Positions 32,506 through 40,408 of a stretch of DNA of 64,000 nucleotides are shown piece after piece. This stretch comes from Nocardioides sp. Iso805N. Lineage in GTDB: Bacteria; Actinomycetota; Actinomycetes; Propionibacteriales; Nocardioidaceae. A program made the position numbers and the translations under genes. The DNA is taken from NCBI RefSeq assembly GCF_000364605.1, contig NZ_KB822576.1, positions 124,001-188,000 on the forward strand, read 5' to 3'. The first letter of the stretch is position 1; the number at the start of each line of letters is the position of its first letter. The notes under the pieces were generated by a model, which was given only the letters and a program-made list of their open reading frames with translations, did not search any database and was not told where the DNA came from.

Positions 32506-34069
32506 ACGGCTGCCGTTGGTGCTGGTCTGCGACGACACCCCCGCCAAGCGCTACGTGATCTCCAGCTGGCTGCGCCGCAGCGGCTACCGGATCGTGGAGA
32601 CCGACACCGCTGCCGAGGCGCGGCGGATCCTCGCCGAGCAGGACATCGACCTCGCGGTCCTCGACGTACACCTGCCTGACGGGAGCGGCCTGGACATCAC
32701 CCGCGACCTGCGTCACGACCCGGAGCACTCGGGCATCCCGGTCGTGCACGTCTCCGCCGTCGCGATGGAGACGCTCGACCGGGTGGCCGGCCTGGACAGC
32801 GGGGCGGACGCGTACCTGGTCGATCCGATCGAGCCGCAGGAGTTGCTCTCGACCATCCGCACGCTGCTGCGCTCCTCCGGCGCGCGGCGAGACGCGGAGG
32901 AGCTGGCCAGTCGGATGAGCCGACTCAACCGTGCGGCCGTGCGGCTCAACATCGCCGCCACCACGGCGCGGCTCACCGATGGCGTCGCCCGGGCCGCGGC
33001 CGAGGTGCTGGACGAGCCGGCGGTCGCCGTCCTGCTCGACGCGCAGGTCGCGCACCGATCCGCCGCAGCGCCCGGCGGCACCGTCGACGTCAACGGCCCG
33101 CTCTCCCGTGACGGGCTCGCCGAGCTCCTAGCCGGCCTCGATGCCACCGACACGGTCTGTCCGCGCGAGGAGACCTGGTCGACATTCCTCCCGACGCTCC
33201 GTGAGGAGCTGTGGCGGGTCTGCCCGATCGTCGTGTACGACGAGCGCGTCGGGCTGGTGGCGGTCCCGGCGACATCGGGTGAGGACGGCAACGACCTCCT
33301 CCTCGAGCGCCTCGCCCAACTGGCCTCGGTGGCCTTCGACAACCTGCGGACGCTGGAACGCGAGCACCGCACCGCGGTGCTGCTCCAGCGCAGCCTCCTG
33401 CCCGCGAGCCTGCCCGAGCCGGACGGCGTCACGATCGCGGCCCGGTACCGCGCCTCCGAGCGCCATGCCGAGGTCGGCGGCGACTTCTTCGACGCCTTCG
33501 AGGTCGGCGGCAACCTGTTCGTGGCGATCGGCGATGTGCAGGGGCACTCGCTGGAGGCCGCCGTGGTGATGGCACAGCTGCGCTACTCCCTGCGCGCCTA
33601 CGCCTACGACGACTACGGCCCGGCCGAGATCATGCGCCGGATCGACCGGGTGCTGGTGCGCAACGTGCCCGGCGTGATCGCCACCGCTTGCATCGGCATG
33701 ATCGATGCCGATCGGCGCACCATGCAGGTGGTCAGCGCCGGGCACCCGCCGATCATCGTGGTCCGGGGCGGCGAGGCCGAGCTGGTCTCGTTCAGGGGCG
33801 TGCTCCTCGGGCTGGACTCGACCCACACCGAGCACGTCGTGGAGCTGGAGCCGGGCGATCGGCTGCTGCTGTTCACCGACGGTCTCGTCGAACGCCGCGA
33901 CGTACCGCTGGACGCGAGTCTCGAGGAGGTCTCGGCGTTCCTGGCAACCCTCGCCGACTGCGCCACCGAGACGATCGCCGACCGGCTGCTGGCCAGGTTC
34001 GGGGCCAGCGACGACGACGTCGCGCTGCTGGTCGTCGGTCTCGACGAGGCCACCGACTCGCCCACCTAG
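32498..34069 (+). CDS. Response regulator with GAF-like middle and PP2C (RsbU-like) phosphatase domain
   Basis: A 523-residue protein. The receiver domain (1-120) has the phosphoacceptor Asp in LAVLDVHLPDGSG, but the conserved Lys position reads YLVDPIEP, so Lys is replaced by Asp. A GAF-like region spans about 140-285. The PP2C/SpoIIE domain (about 300-515) shows EVGGDFFDAFEVGGN, AIGDVQGHSLEAA, LLFTDGLVERR and SDDDVALLV, carrying the metal-binding Asp residues. It should dephosphorylate a STAS antagonist and so turn on the sigma factor. The kinase gene just upstream is the likely phosphodonor. Confidence 0.92.
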   Translation: MPERLPLVLVCDDTPAKRYVISSWLRRSGYRIVETDTAAEARRILAEQDIDLAVLDVHLPDGSGLDITRDLRHDPEHSGIPVVHVSAVAMETLDRVAGLDSGADAYLVDPIEPQELLSTIRTLLRSSGARRDAEELASRMSRLNRAAVRLNIAATTARLTDGVARAAAEVLDEPAVAVLLDAQVAHRSAAAPGGTVDVNGPLSRDGLAELLAGLDATDTVCPREETWSTFLPTLREELWRVCPIVVYDERVGLVAVPATSGEDGNDLLLERLAQLASVAFDNLRTLEREHRTAVLLQRSLLPASLPEPDGVTIAARYRASERHAEVGGDFFDAFEVGGNLFVAIGDVQGHSLEAAVVMAQLRYSLRAYAYDDYGPAEIMRRIDRVLVRNVPGVIATACIGMIDADRRTMQVVSAGHPPIIVVRGGEAELVSFRGVLLGLDSTHTEHVVELEPGDRLLLFTDGLVERRDVPLDASLEEVSAFLATLADCATETIADRLLARFGASDDDVALLVVGLDEATDSPT

Positions 34070-34138
34070 ACGTCCGTCTCTCGGGCCGTCCCGAATGTGA
34101 GGTGTGGCAGGAGATGCGCTAGTGTTCAGCAACGTCGC

Positions 34139-34210
34139 GGGTGATTGGCGCAGTGGTAGCGCGCTTCGTTCACACCGAAGAGGTCACTGGTTCGAACCCA
34201 GTATCACCCA
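34139..34210 (+). tRNA. tRNA-Val (anticodon CAC)
   Basis: A 72-base cloverleaf. The acceptor stem GGGTGAT pairs with ATCACCC, the anticodon stem CTTCG/CGAAG closes the loop TTCACAC, and the T arm contains GGTTCGAACC. The anticodon CAC reads valine GUG codons. The 3' CCA is not fully encoded (ACCG follows). Confidence 0.95.
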
Positions 34211-34218
34211 CCGCAACG

Positions 34219-34257
34219 AAAGGCCCCCTGACCTGCAGAAATGGTCAGGGGGCCTTT
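34219..34257 (+). terminator. Hairpin terminator after tRNA-Val
   Basis: A perfect 15-bp stem (AAAGGCCCCCTGACC, 34219-34233, with its complement at 34243-34257) has a 9-base loop. The flanking A and T runs make it a near-canonical intrinsic terminator, rare in this GC-rich window. It begins eight bases after the tRNA. Confidence 0.9.
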
Positions 34258-34734
34258 CGCATTTCGTCAACGCGATTCGCTCAAGCCTTCCCTTGTGCGC
34301 CCCTCGGGCGGTGAACGGCAGATGCGTGATCTTCGGACCTCCGGCGTCATCGATCCGGTCCGCCAGATTCCGCAGCAGCCGCGCGCCCCAGGCCCTCATC
34401 GACGCCCCCTACGACGACGAGCACGCCGACGGCCGTCGTACGCCGTGCACATCGCCGAGCGCCGGGCAGCGCGATCTCATGATGCCGACGGCGATGCGCA
34501 CAGTACTCCTCGGGGAACCGCTCCAGCGCCGCGAAGAACCCCGAGGGATCGAAGGTCGACTTCACCCGCTTAATCCGCTCAGCCACGACCATCACCGCCG
34601 TGCCCCTGAACAGGCATGGAGGGCGACACGGTCGGCATGACGAGCCGAACCGTGGGTGAACGGCTCGGATGACTCAGCGATGTGACCCAGGGCGGGGCTG
34701 GGGACGACCATGCCCGCCGTCCCTCACCGTCGCA
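34258..34734. other. Gene-poor stretch downstream of tRNA-Val
   Basis: No intact gene is seen in 477 bases. A possible remnant of an FAD-linked oxidase is noted at 34500-34595 on the minus strand. The rest has no recognisable signal. Confidence 0.5.
34500..34595 (-). pseudogene. Possible C-terminal remnant of an FAD-linked oxidase
   Basis: The minus-strand frame reads VAERIKRVKSTFDPSGFFAAL, which resembles the conserved end of berberine-bridge-type FAD oxidases (the arginine/lysine-rich helix followed by a DP-N/G-FF segment). No upstream domain exists in any frame, so it would be a decayed fragment. Short motif similarity only; it could be chance. Confidence 0.3.
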
Positions 34735-35196
34735 TCACGCCTCATCCCTTGTTGCGTCAGGAGCCAAGGCCGTCAGTTCGGCGGCGGCGCGCAGCAGCGT
34801 CGTGTGGAGGACCGAGGCGGCCGTCTCCCGTTCGTCGGCGGGGATGTCGCCCCACACGCGTCCGGTGATCTCGGCGACGTGTCCGTGGACGCGTTGGTAG
34901 AGCTCGTGGCCGGTGCGCGAGACCGAAGTCGTGCCCGCATCGTCGATCTCCACGAGCCCACTCTCGATCAGGCTCGTCAGCACCGCGGCACCCGCGCGCG
35001 GGGAGATCTTGAGGCTCGCGGCCACCCGCTCTGCCGCAGCGGTCGCCGGTGCTGCGCCCTGGTTCACGGTGACGGTCAGGGCCACCCACTGGGGCTCGGT
35101 GACGCCGCTTCCCGTGAGCAGACGGTCGAGGATCGCCGATAGCGTCTTCTCGGTCTGACCGATCAGACGAGTGCCGTAGAGGGTTTCGTCAGTCAT
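34735..35196 (-). CDS. MarR-like transcriptional regulator
   Basis: A 153-residue winged-helix protein. A recognition region around AAERVAASLKISPRAGAAVL is followed by the wing (GLVEIDDAGTTSVSRTGHEL). Helices at each end would form the MarR dimer interface. The ATG follows GAAGGGACAACGGG. Two GTTGGT-N3-ACCAAC dyads lie 22-60 bases upstream, between this gene and the K+ channel gene, and are the likely operators. It probably represses itself and perhaps the channel gene, and is released by a small ligand. Confidence 0.85.
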   Translation of the reverse strand: MTDETLYGTRLIGQTEKTLSAILDRLLTGSGVTEPQWVALTVTVNQGAAPATAAAERVAASLKISPRAGAAVLTSLIESGLVEIDDAGTTSVSRTGHELYQRVHGHVAEITGRVWGDIPADERETAASVLHTTLLRAAAELTALAPDATRDEA

Positions 35197-35217
35197 CCCG
35201 TTGTCCCTTCAGATTAT

Positions 35218-35232
35218 GTTGGTGCGACCAAC
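35218..35232. promoter_or_regulatory. MarR operator, copy 1
   Basis: GTTGGTGCGACCAAC is a dyad with 6-bp arms around three bases. It is an exact reverse complement of copy 2, and the centres are 24 bp apart, which puts both on nearly the same face of the helix (about 2.3 turns). It lies 22 bases upstream of the MarR ATG. Confidence 0.78.
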
Positions 35233-35241
35233 AATAACATC

Positions 35242-35256
35242 GTTGGTCGCACCAAC
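35242..35256. promoter_or_regulatory. MarR operator, copy 2
   Basis: GTTGGTCGCACCAAC, the second copy of the 6-3-6 dyad, separated from copy 1 by nine A/T-rich bases. The whole block 35218-35256 is also one perfect 15-bp inverted repeat. It probably overlaps the MarR promoter. Confidence 0.78.
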
Positions 35257-35416
35257 AAGATCCGATCGCGGCGACGGCGGGGGATGCGGTCACCCGCAGC
35301 CGACCGGAGACGAGGTGCTCGACATGTACGACGCGCGTCTCCGCAGGTCAGCGACCTAAGGGCCGCATCTCGCTACCTTGTGCAGCGCCACCAGCGCCGC
35401 CACGAGAGGGAGAAAT

Positions 35417-36100
35417 ATGCCCCGGTCATCGATGACGAGGCCAGCCGCTACGCCGGTTGAGCGTTGGGAGCGCCATACAGAGGTTCCGCTGATCCTCCTA
35501 GCTCTGGCGTTCCTCGTCGCCTACGCATGGCCGGTGCTGGATCCCCGCATCGACCACGAGCTGCGTGGATTCCTCTCGGTCGTGTCGTGGACGGTGTGGG
35601 TGGCGTTCGCGGTGGACTTCGCCATCCGGCTCAGCCTGGCCGGCGACCGGAAGCGCTACGCGGTGGCGCACTGGTACGACGTCGCCTTGGTCGCGCTGCC
35701 GGTGCTCCGCCCCCTGCGGCTGCTGCGGTTGCTGGCGCTGGTGCGGATCCTGGACCGCTCGGCCGCCCGGAACCTCGCCGGGCGGGTGCTGATCTACGTC
35801 TCCGGCGCGGCCACGCTCGCGGTGTTCCTGGGAGCGCTCGCGGTGCTCGACGCCGAGCAGGATGCACACGGCGCGAACATCACGACCTTCGGGGATGCGC
35901 TGTGGTGGGCCGCCACCACGGTGACGACCGTCGGCTACGGCGATCACTACCCGGTGACCACCCAAGGGCGGCTTGTCGCCGTGGTGCTGATGCTGATCGG
36001 GATCGGTGTGGTTGGCGCGGTCACCGCCTCGGTGGCGACGTGGATCCTGGGGCGGGTCGCCGACGAACGAGCAGAGCAGGCGAGGGAGGACGGACGGTGA
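35417..36100 (+). CDS. Voltage-gated-type potassium channel
   Basis: A 227-residue membrane protein from the ATG at 35417 (GAGAGGGAGAAAT upstream). A voltage-sensor-like region occupies the first 120 residues, including an Arg-rich S4-like helix (LRPLRLLRLLALVRILDRS). The pore loop carries the intact K+ selectivity filter TTVTTVGYGDHYP, followed by the last helix. The C-terminus is short, with no RCK domain. It conducts K+ across the cytoplasmic membrane. It is divergent from the MarR gene, with the twin operators between them. Confidence 0.9.
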   Translation: MPRSSMTRPAATPVERWERHTEVPLILLALAFLVAYAWPVLDPRIDHELRGFLSVVSWTVWVAFAVDFAIRLSLAGDRKRYAVAHWYDVALVALPVLRPLRLLRLLALVRILDRSAARNLAGRVLIYVSGAATLAVFLGALAVLDAEQDAHGANITTFGDALWWAATTVTTVGYGDHYPVTTQGRLVAVVLMLIGIGVVGAVTASVATWILGRVADERAEQAREDGR

Positions 36101-36209
36101 CCCGACCGGTCCCACCGGCAACGGCCACGTAGGGAGCATCAGTTTCAAGTTCGCTGCGGGCATCGAGGGGCCGGATTGCAGCACGCCGTGCGCCGGCCGC
36201 AGAAGGCGG

Positions 36210-38027
36210 CTATTGCGTCATGCGGTGGACGCCCAGGTGCTTGGTGTGCCGGTTGCGGTCCAGCGTCGCGATATGGAGGCGCCGACCGACGGCGTCATCG
36301 CCTGTGTGTCCGCGCTTCCATGCCGCGTAGGCGAGCCGTAGGCGGCCGTGCGTGTCGACGAAGGCGTCTGCGCCTCCGGGGCCGGAGATCTTGCCTCGGG
36401 AGGCCAGGAGCGGGCCCTTGCGCGGCTTGGTGCATGGGCCCGCGAGGGAGGCGCAGATGGCGTACCCGGTGGCGTAGTGCCCGGTCTGGTAGCGGTTGGC
36501 GGAGTAGAACAGGTACAGCGTGCCCTGGTAGCGAATCATCGACGGGTTCTCCATGATGACGCCTTCCCATTTCTGGGTGAAGCTGAGCAGATTGTGCCGG
36601 TGGCTGCCCCTCGCCCATCCGGTGCCGGCACGGTTTAGGCGCCTGATGGCGAGCTGTGCGCGCCGTTGGTGAGGGATCCCCTCGGCGGCCCACACCAGGT
36701 AGGCGTGGTGGGTTTGTGGGTCGACGAACACGTCGGGGTCGATCACCCCGAACGGCGTGGACGGGTCGCACAGCAGTGGCTTGCTACGTGCGCGGTACGG
36801 TCCGGCGGGGTCGGAGGAGACGGCCAGCCCGATGCAGGAGTCCCGCCGATCACCAGAGGTGGTCCGGGTGGCCGCGGAGAACGCGGCGACGTACGTGTGC
36901 TTGTGCACGCGTGCCAGCGACGGGGCCCACTGCGAGATCCGCTCCACGTTCTCTCGCCTGGAGAAGCTCGCAGCCCACGAAGGTGCCTTCGTCAGAGCCT
37001 CGTTGTAGCTGCGCCAACTGGAGTAGTCGAAGTAGTTCGGCAACGCGGCTCTGGGACGCCACCGCTTGAGGTCCGTGCTGGTCATCAACGGCAGGTTGAG
37101 GTTCGACTGGGTGGTGGAGGCGGCATAGTAGGTGTTGCCGACCCGCATCACGGTCGGGTCGGCGAACCCGCCCTGGTAGTTCGTGATGGCTGGGGAGAAC
37201 GACCGGCTCGTGCTGTACCGGATCTGCTTTCGAGCCATCCAAGTGGGCACCCGGACCGGCGCGGTCGTCGTCGGGGCGAGGACCCAGCTCACTCCGTGGG
37301 AGGCCGGCCGGACCGTGCGGGTCGGCGTGCTAGCCGGGGTGAAGGTCAACGGTGCCGTAGCCGGGACGGCGATCACCCCGGAGAAGGCGCCGGCGGCGTT
37401 GGCACGCAGGGTCGCGGCCGGGATCGATGCTCCTCCCTCGAGAACCGTGACCTGTCCTTGCGGATAGGTGCCTCGGGTGCCGTTGTCGTGCTCGGCGTAC
37501 AAGGTGCCGGTGACGCGGACGTGAGCTCGGTGGTCCCCCGAGACGCCGTACGGCGCAGAGACGGTCACTCCCGAGACCCAGACCTTGCAGGCCCGGTAGG
37601 TGAGGTTGAACGAGTGCGAGTAGCCCTCGCCGCTGACCTCGATCGCGCTGACCGGGCGCGTCAGGGTGCGAGACACCCGGCCGTCGTTCGCGGTGGCTGC
37701 GACGATGTGGCCGGCCTTGACGCCGCGGGAGTACCAGTCGAGCGCGTAGGGGCTGTGGCTGAGCGCTTCGCCGGTGGCCCGGTTACGGAACTGTACGTCG
37801 ATGCTCGTTGCCTGCGGGCACACGCTGATCGTGCTCGTTCCCCCGTTCGCTGCGGCGACGGTAGCGCCGTCGACGGAGACAGAGACCACGGTCGGGTTCG
37901 TCCCTGCGTCGGCAGGTCGGCTCTCGACGCTGGTGAGGATCACGAAGGTGGTCACCAAGACGGTGAGGCAGATGAGGCTTGCGGTGCAGAGGCGGCGTAA
38001 ACGGGCGTGCGAATGAGAGCTGGTCAC
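36210..38027 (-). CDS. Secreted glycoside hydrolase, GH43-like
   Basis: A 605-residue protein with an N-terminal signal/anchor helix (about 13-33). Residues 45-255 form beta-rich, probably Ig-like domains. The C-terminal 330 residues fit a five-bladed GH43-type propeller: catalytic base Asp290 in GGFADPTVM, the Asp of FGVIDPDVF (about 430) and general acid Glu493 in IMENPSMIRY. The family cleaves arabinose- or xylose-containing polysaccharides. The start is GTG at 38025-38027, without a strong ribosome-binding site. It is convergent with the K+ channel gene. The exact substrate is not predictable. Confidence 0.8.
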   Translation of the reverse strand: MTSSHSHARLRRLCTASLICLTVLVTTFVILTSVESRPADAGTNPTVVSVSVDGATVAAANGGTSTISVCPQATSIDVQFRNRATGEALSHSPYALDWYSRGVKAGHIVAATANDGRVSRTLTRPVSAIEVSGEGYSHSFNLTYRACKVWVSGVTVSAPYGVSGDHRAHVRVTGTLYAEHDNGTRGTYPQGQVTVLEGGASIPAATLRANAAGAFSGVIAVPATAPLTFTPASTPTRTVRPASHGVSWVLAPTTTAPVRVPTWMARKQIRYSTSRSFSPAITNYQGGFADPTVMRVGNTYYAASTTQSNLNLPLMTSTDLKRWRPRAALPNYFDYSSWRSYNEALTKAPSWAASFSRRENVERISQWAPSLARVHKHTYVAAFSAATRTTSGDRRDSCIGLAVSSDPAGPYRARSKPLLCDPSTPFGVIDPDVFVDPQTHHAYLVWAAEGIPHQRRAQLAIRRLNRAGTGWARGSHRHNLLSFTQKWEGVIMENPSMIRYQGTLYLFYSANRYQTGHYATGYAICASLAGPCTKPRKGPLLASRGKISGPGGADAFVDTHGRLRLAYAAWKRGHTGDDAVGRRLHIATLDRNRHTKHLGVHRMTQ

Positions 38028-38350
38028 GTATCTCGAGCTGTTGCGGGCTCGGGGCGTGCCGAGCTGATGGACGGTCGGGTGCGCTGGCCCTGTTAGGGCC
38101 CTCGCGAACGGCCCCGCAGTGCCGGCACCGTCGAAACGTCGGTGCGCCGCGGTGGACTACGGCCTGCTTGTACCCGGAAGCGCAAGCGACCGCGGCCCGT
38201 CGGTGCCGCCACGCGGGACAGTATCAAGGACCAAGGTCCCGACACGGTTTGGTGCGGCCGGGCGAGTCGGCGCCGAGCTCCGCCGCACCGTCTCCTACCG
38301 CGTCAAGCGATTCGACGAGATCAGCGGGCGCGACGTGGCTCATCGCCGCT
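38028..38350. other. Intergenic region upstream of the GH43 gene
   Basis: About 320 bases with no convincing gene. Open frames here lack ribosome-binding sites and have no recognisable domains. It presumably holds the GH43 promoter; no clear -35/-10 pair was picked out. Confidence 0.5.
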
Positions 38351-38385
38351 GGGAGCCGCGACCGTCGATGACGGTCGCGGCTCCC
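38351..38385. terminator. Hairpin terminator after the secreted His-rich protein gene
   Basis: A perfect 16-bp stem (GGGAGCCGCGACCGTC, 38351-38366, with its complement at 38370-38385) has a 3-base loop. It lies 32 bases beyond the end of the minus-strand gene at 38418, in the right place to end the sigma/anti-sigma transcript. Confidence 0.85.
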
Positions 38386-38417
38386 GATGTTCAGGTCATG
38401 ATTGTCCGAGTACGGCG

Positions 38418-39005
38418 TCACAGCCGCCCGAAAGGCCGTGGCGTGGCGTACCCGAAGGTGCCGTTCTCCGCGAAGGCGCTCACACCGAAGGTCGCGTTGA
38501 GTGCACCGGCGGCCGTGCTGGTCAGCGTCAGGCGCACCAGGCCGAGGTCCGGACGGTCGGAGCGTCGGATCTTGAACAGGTCGACACGACCGACGTTCCC
38601 AACGGTGCCCGCCACGACGCCACTGACGCGGAGCCGGCTGAGGTCGATGGTGAAGTCGGACAACGAGATCGTCGCCGGCCCAGCCGTCAGGCTGATGCCT
38701 CCGGAATGCCGGATCTGCAGAGCAGAGAACCGGTAACCGGTGATCGGGAACCGGGCTGCGAGAGTCCCCTTGTAGGGGAACGCGGTTGCGCCGCCGACAG
38801 GAGCCGGCGTGATTCCTGCGGAGGCGACCAGGGCGTAGACGGGCGGGGCGACAACCACCTGGGTGTAGCCCACCCGGGACTGCTGACCCCAGTGGGCGTG
38901 GGCGTGGGCGTGGGCGCCGTGCGCGGCTGCCGGCGTCGTGGAGGTGGCGACAAGACCGGTGACGGCGATCAAGCTGACCGCCACCGCTGCAAGAACTCGT
39001 TTCAT
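38418..39005 (-). CDS. Secreted protein with His-rich N-terminus, unknown function
   Basis: A 195-residue protein with a clear signal peptide (MKRVLAAVAVSLIAV to about residue 28, AAA|HG cleavage likely). The mature protein begins HGAHAHAHAHW, a candidate metal-binding segment. The remainder is beta-rich with no cysteine, and has repeated Thr/Ser/Gly stretches. I recognise no family. The ATG follows GGAGGGATTCTC. It lies 82 bases after the anti-sigma gene in the same direction, so it is a likely target or partner of that sigma system. Confidence 0.75.
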   Translation of the reverse strand: MKRVLAAVAVSLIAVTGLVATSTTPAAAHGAHAHAHAHWGQQSRVGYTQVVVAPPVYALVASAGITPAPVGGATAFPYKGTLAARFPITGYRFSALQIRHSGGISLTAGPATISLSDFTIDLSRLRVSGVVAGTVGNVGRVDLFKIRRSDRPDLGLVRLTLTSTAAGALNATFGVSAFAENGTFGYATPRPFGRL

Positions 39006-39087
39006 GAGAATCCCTCCGAGATCGGCCGGCGATTCCGGCCCTCACTCGTTACTTCGCGTCTCAGCCGTGCTCCGGATGCATGTGGCG

Positions 39088-39759
39088 CTAGTAACGTCCG
39101 CGCAGCACCGATGTCGCCGAGTGCCCGGGATCGCCATCGTCGGACTCCAGGCTGATATCGACTGCGCTGTAGGCGGCAACGGTCGCGTCGGTGACGTTGA
39201 ACGAGCTTCCGTGGGGCCCGACCTGACCCAACGGCAGCATCTTCTGGGTTGTCGGATCGAGTAGCCACGCGTAGTAGAAGTGACCGCCGCGGATCGCCGG
39301 CAGGTCGGTGGTGCGGATCCGCATCAGCGTGCGGCCGCCTGCCTCGCCGTACATCTTCACCGTGCCGGACACCGCGGGGTTGCCGCGCTCAACAGGCGCG
39401 AGTCGAGCAACGGCCAACGGCTGCGACGACGGCCGGGACGATGTCGAGTGCTCGGTGACCGCAGCCGTCACCACGCCGCCCAGCACCAGCCCGATCAGAG
39501 CAGCGCCCGCAACCAGGAGCACCGTCCAGGGTCGGCGTGGGTGCGGCAGTGCCATCGGCCGCAGGGTCGGCTCCGGCGCGCCGGTTGCCAGGACCCGCGA
39601 GCTGCGGCGCAGCAACGCATGTCCCACCACGGTCTGTCTCAGCTCGTCCTGGCACGCCCGGCAGCCGCCGAGGTGGTCACCGGCAGCAAGGATCTCGACG
39701 TTGTCGACCTCCCCGGTGAGCAGACCGAACAGGTCCGGGTGGCCCTCATCAGAGACCAT
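39088..39759 (-). CDS. Anti-sigma factor, RskA-like (membrane-spanning)
   Basis: Predicted 223 residues. The N-terminal zinc-finger anti-sigma motif HLGGCRACQDEL has the His-x3-Cys-x2-Cys pattern. A membrane helix (VLLVAGAALIGLVLGGVV, about 80-100) leads to an extracellular RskA-type domain of about 120 residues. The ATG at 39757-39759 follows GGAAGGAGTCAGTCCG and overlaps the sigma stop by 11 bases. It should hold the ECF sigma factor at the membrane until regulated proteolysis. Confidence 0.86.
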   Translation of the reverse strand: MVSDEGHPDLFGLLTGEVDNVEILAAGDHLGGCRACQDELRQTVVGHALLRRSSRVLATGAPEPTLRPMALPHPRRPWTVLLVAGAALIGLVLGGVVTAAVTEHSTSSRPSSQPLAVARLAPVERGNPAVSGTVKMYGEAGGRTLMRIRTTDLPAIRGGHFYYAWLLDPTTQKMLPLGQVGPHGSSFNVTDATVAAYSAVDISLESDDGDPGHSATSVLRGRY

Positions 39760-40303
39760 CGGACTGACTCCTTCCGGCATGCTCGGCACCGATCAGGTCG
39801 GCGAGGTGACGGGTTCCTCTCGAGGCGCGGGACTTGATCGTCCCGAGGGGAACATCGAGGCGGCTTGCGATCTCGCGCTGCGTCAGGTCGGCGAAGTACG
39901 CCAGCTCGAGCACCTTCCTCTCGTGTTCAGGCAGCCGTGCGAGCGCGGCACGGACCTCGGCCGCGTCGGCATACCTGGCTGCGGTCTCTCGCCCGTCCTC
40001 GCCGACCAGGTCGCGGATCGTGTCAACATCCACGACGTGGTCGTGCCGGCGTCGTACCGTGTCGACCGCCCGGTGGTGGGCGATGGTGAACAGCCAGCTG
40101 CTGAGGCGCTGCTGCGGGTCGTAGCGTCCAGCGCTGCGCCAGACATCGAGGAAGGTCCGCTGCAGCACGTCCTCGGCGTCGTCCACCCCCACGAACCGGC
40201 GGAGGTAGGTCAACAGCGCCGGCCCGTAGACCGTGTAGACGTCGTCCAGGGCAGACGACTCACGGCGTGCGAGCCGCATGCCGAGCGCCTGGTCGGTGTC
40301 CAC
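39749..40303 (-). CDS. ECF sigma factor, SigK/SigL-like
   Basis: A 184-residue ECF factor with region 2 (VDDAEDVLQRTFLDVWRSAG, then SSWLFTIAHHRAVDTVRRRH) and region 4 (LTQREIASRLDVPLGTIKSR). The stop overlaps the RskA-like anti-sigma gene, the classic coupled pair. The start is a GTG at 40301-40303, with GAAGAGGT directly before it, so spacing is poor. The next gene downstream encodes a secreted His-rich protein. Confidence 0.9.
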   Translation of the reverse strand: MDTDQALGMRLARRESSALDDVYTVYGPALLTYLRRFVGVDDAEDVLQRTFLDVWRSAGRYDPQQRLSSWLFTIAHHRAVDTVRRRHDHVVDVDTIRDLVGEDGRETAARYADAAEVRAALARLPEHERKVLELAYFADLTQREIASRLDVPLGTIKSRASRGTRHLADLIGAEHAGRSQSDGL

Positions 40304-40408
40304 ACCTCTTCTTCGGTGCGAACAGCAGAATCGGTTGCCGAGCTGGTCGCATCCGTCCGAAGTCTCCGACGTACTGGCACGGAGGTCACCGATGCCCTGC
40401 GACCACCC

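Noticed and set aside
34139..34734. tRNA-Val followed by a gene-poor stretch, as a possible integration (att) site
   Set aside because: No duplicated tRNA 3' end, integrase gene or mobile genes are seen on either side, and the terminator directly after the tRNA is intact.
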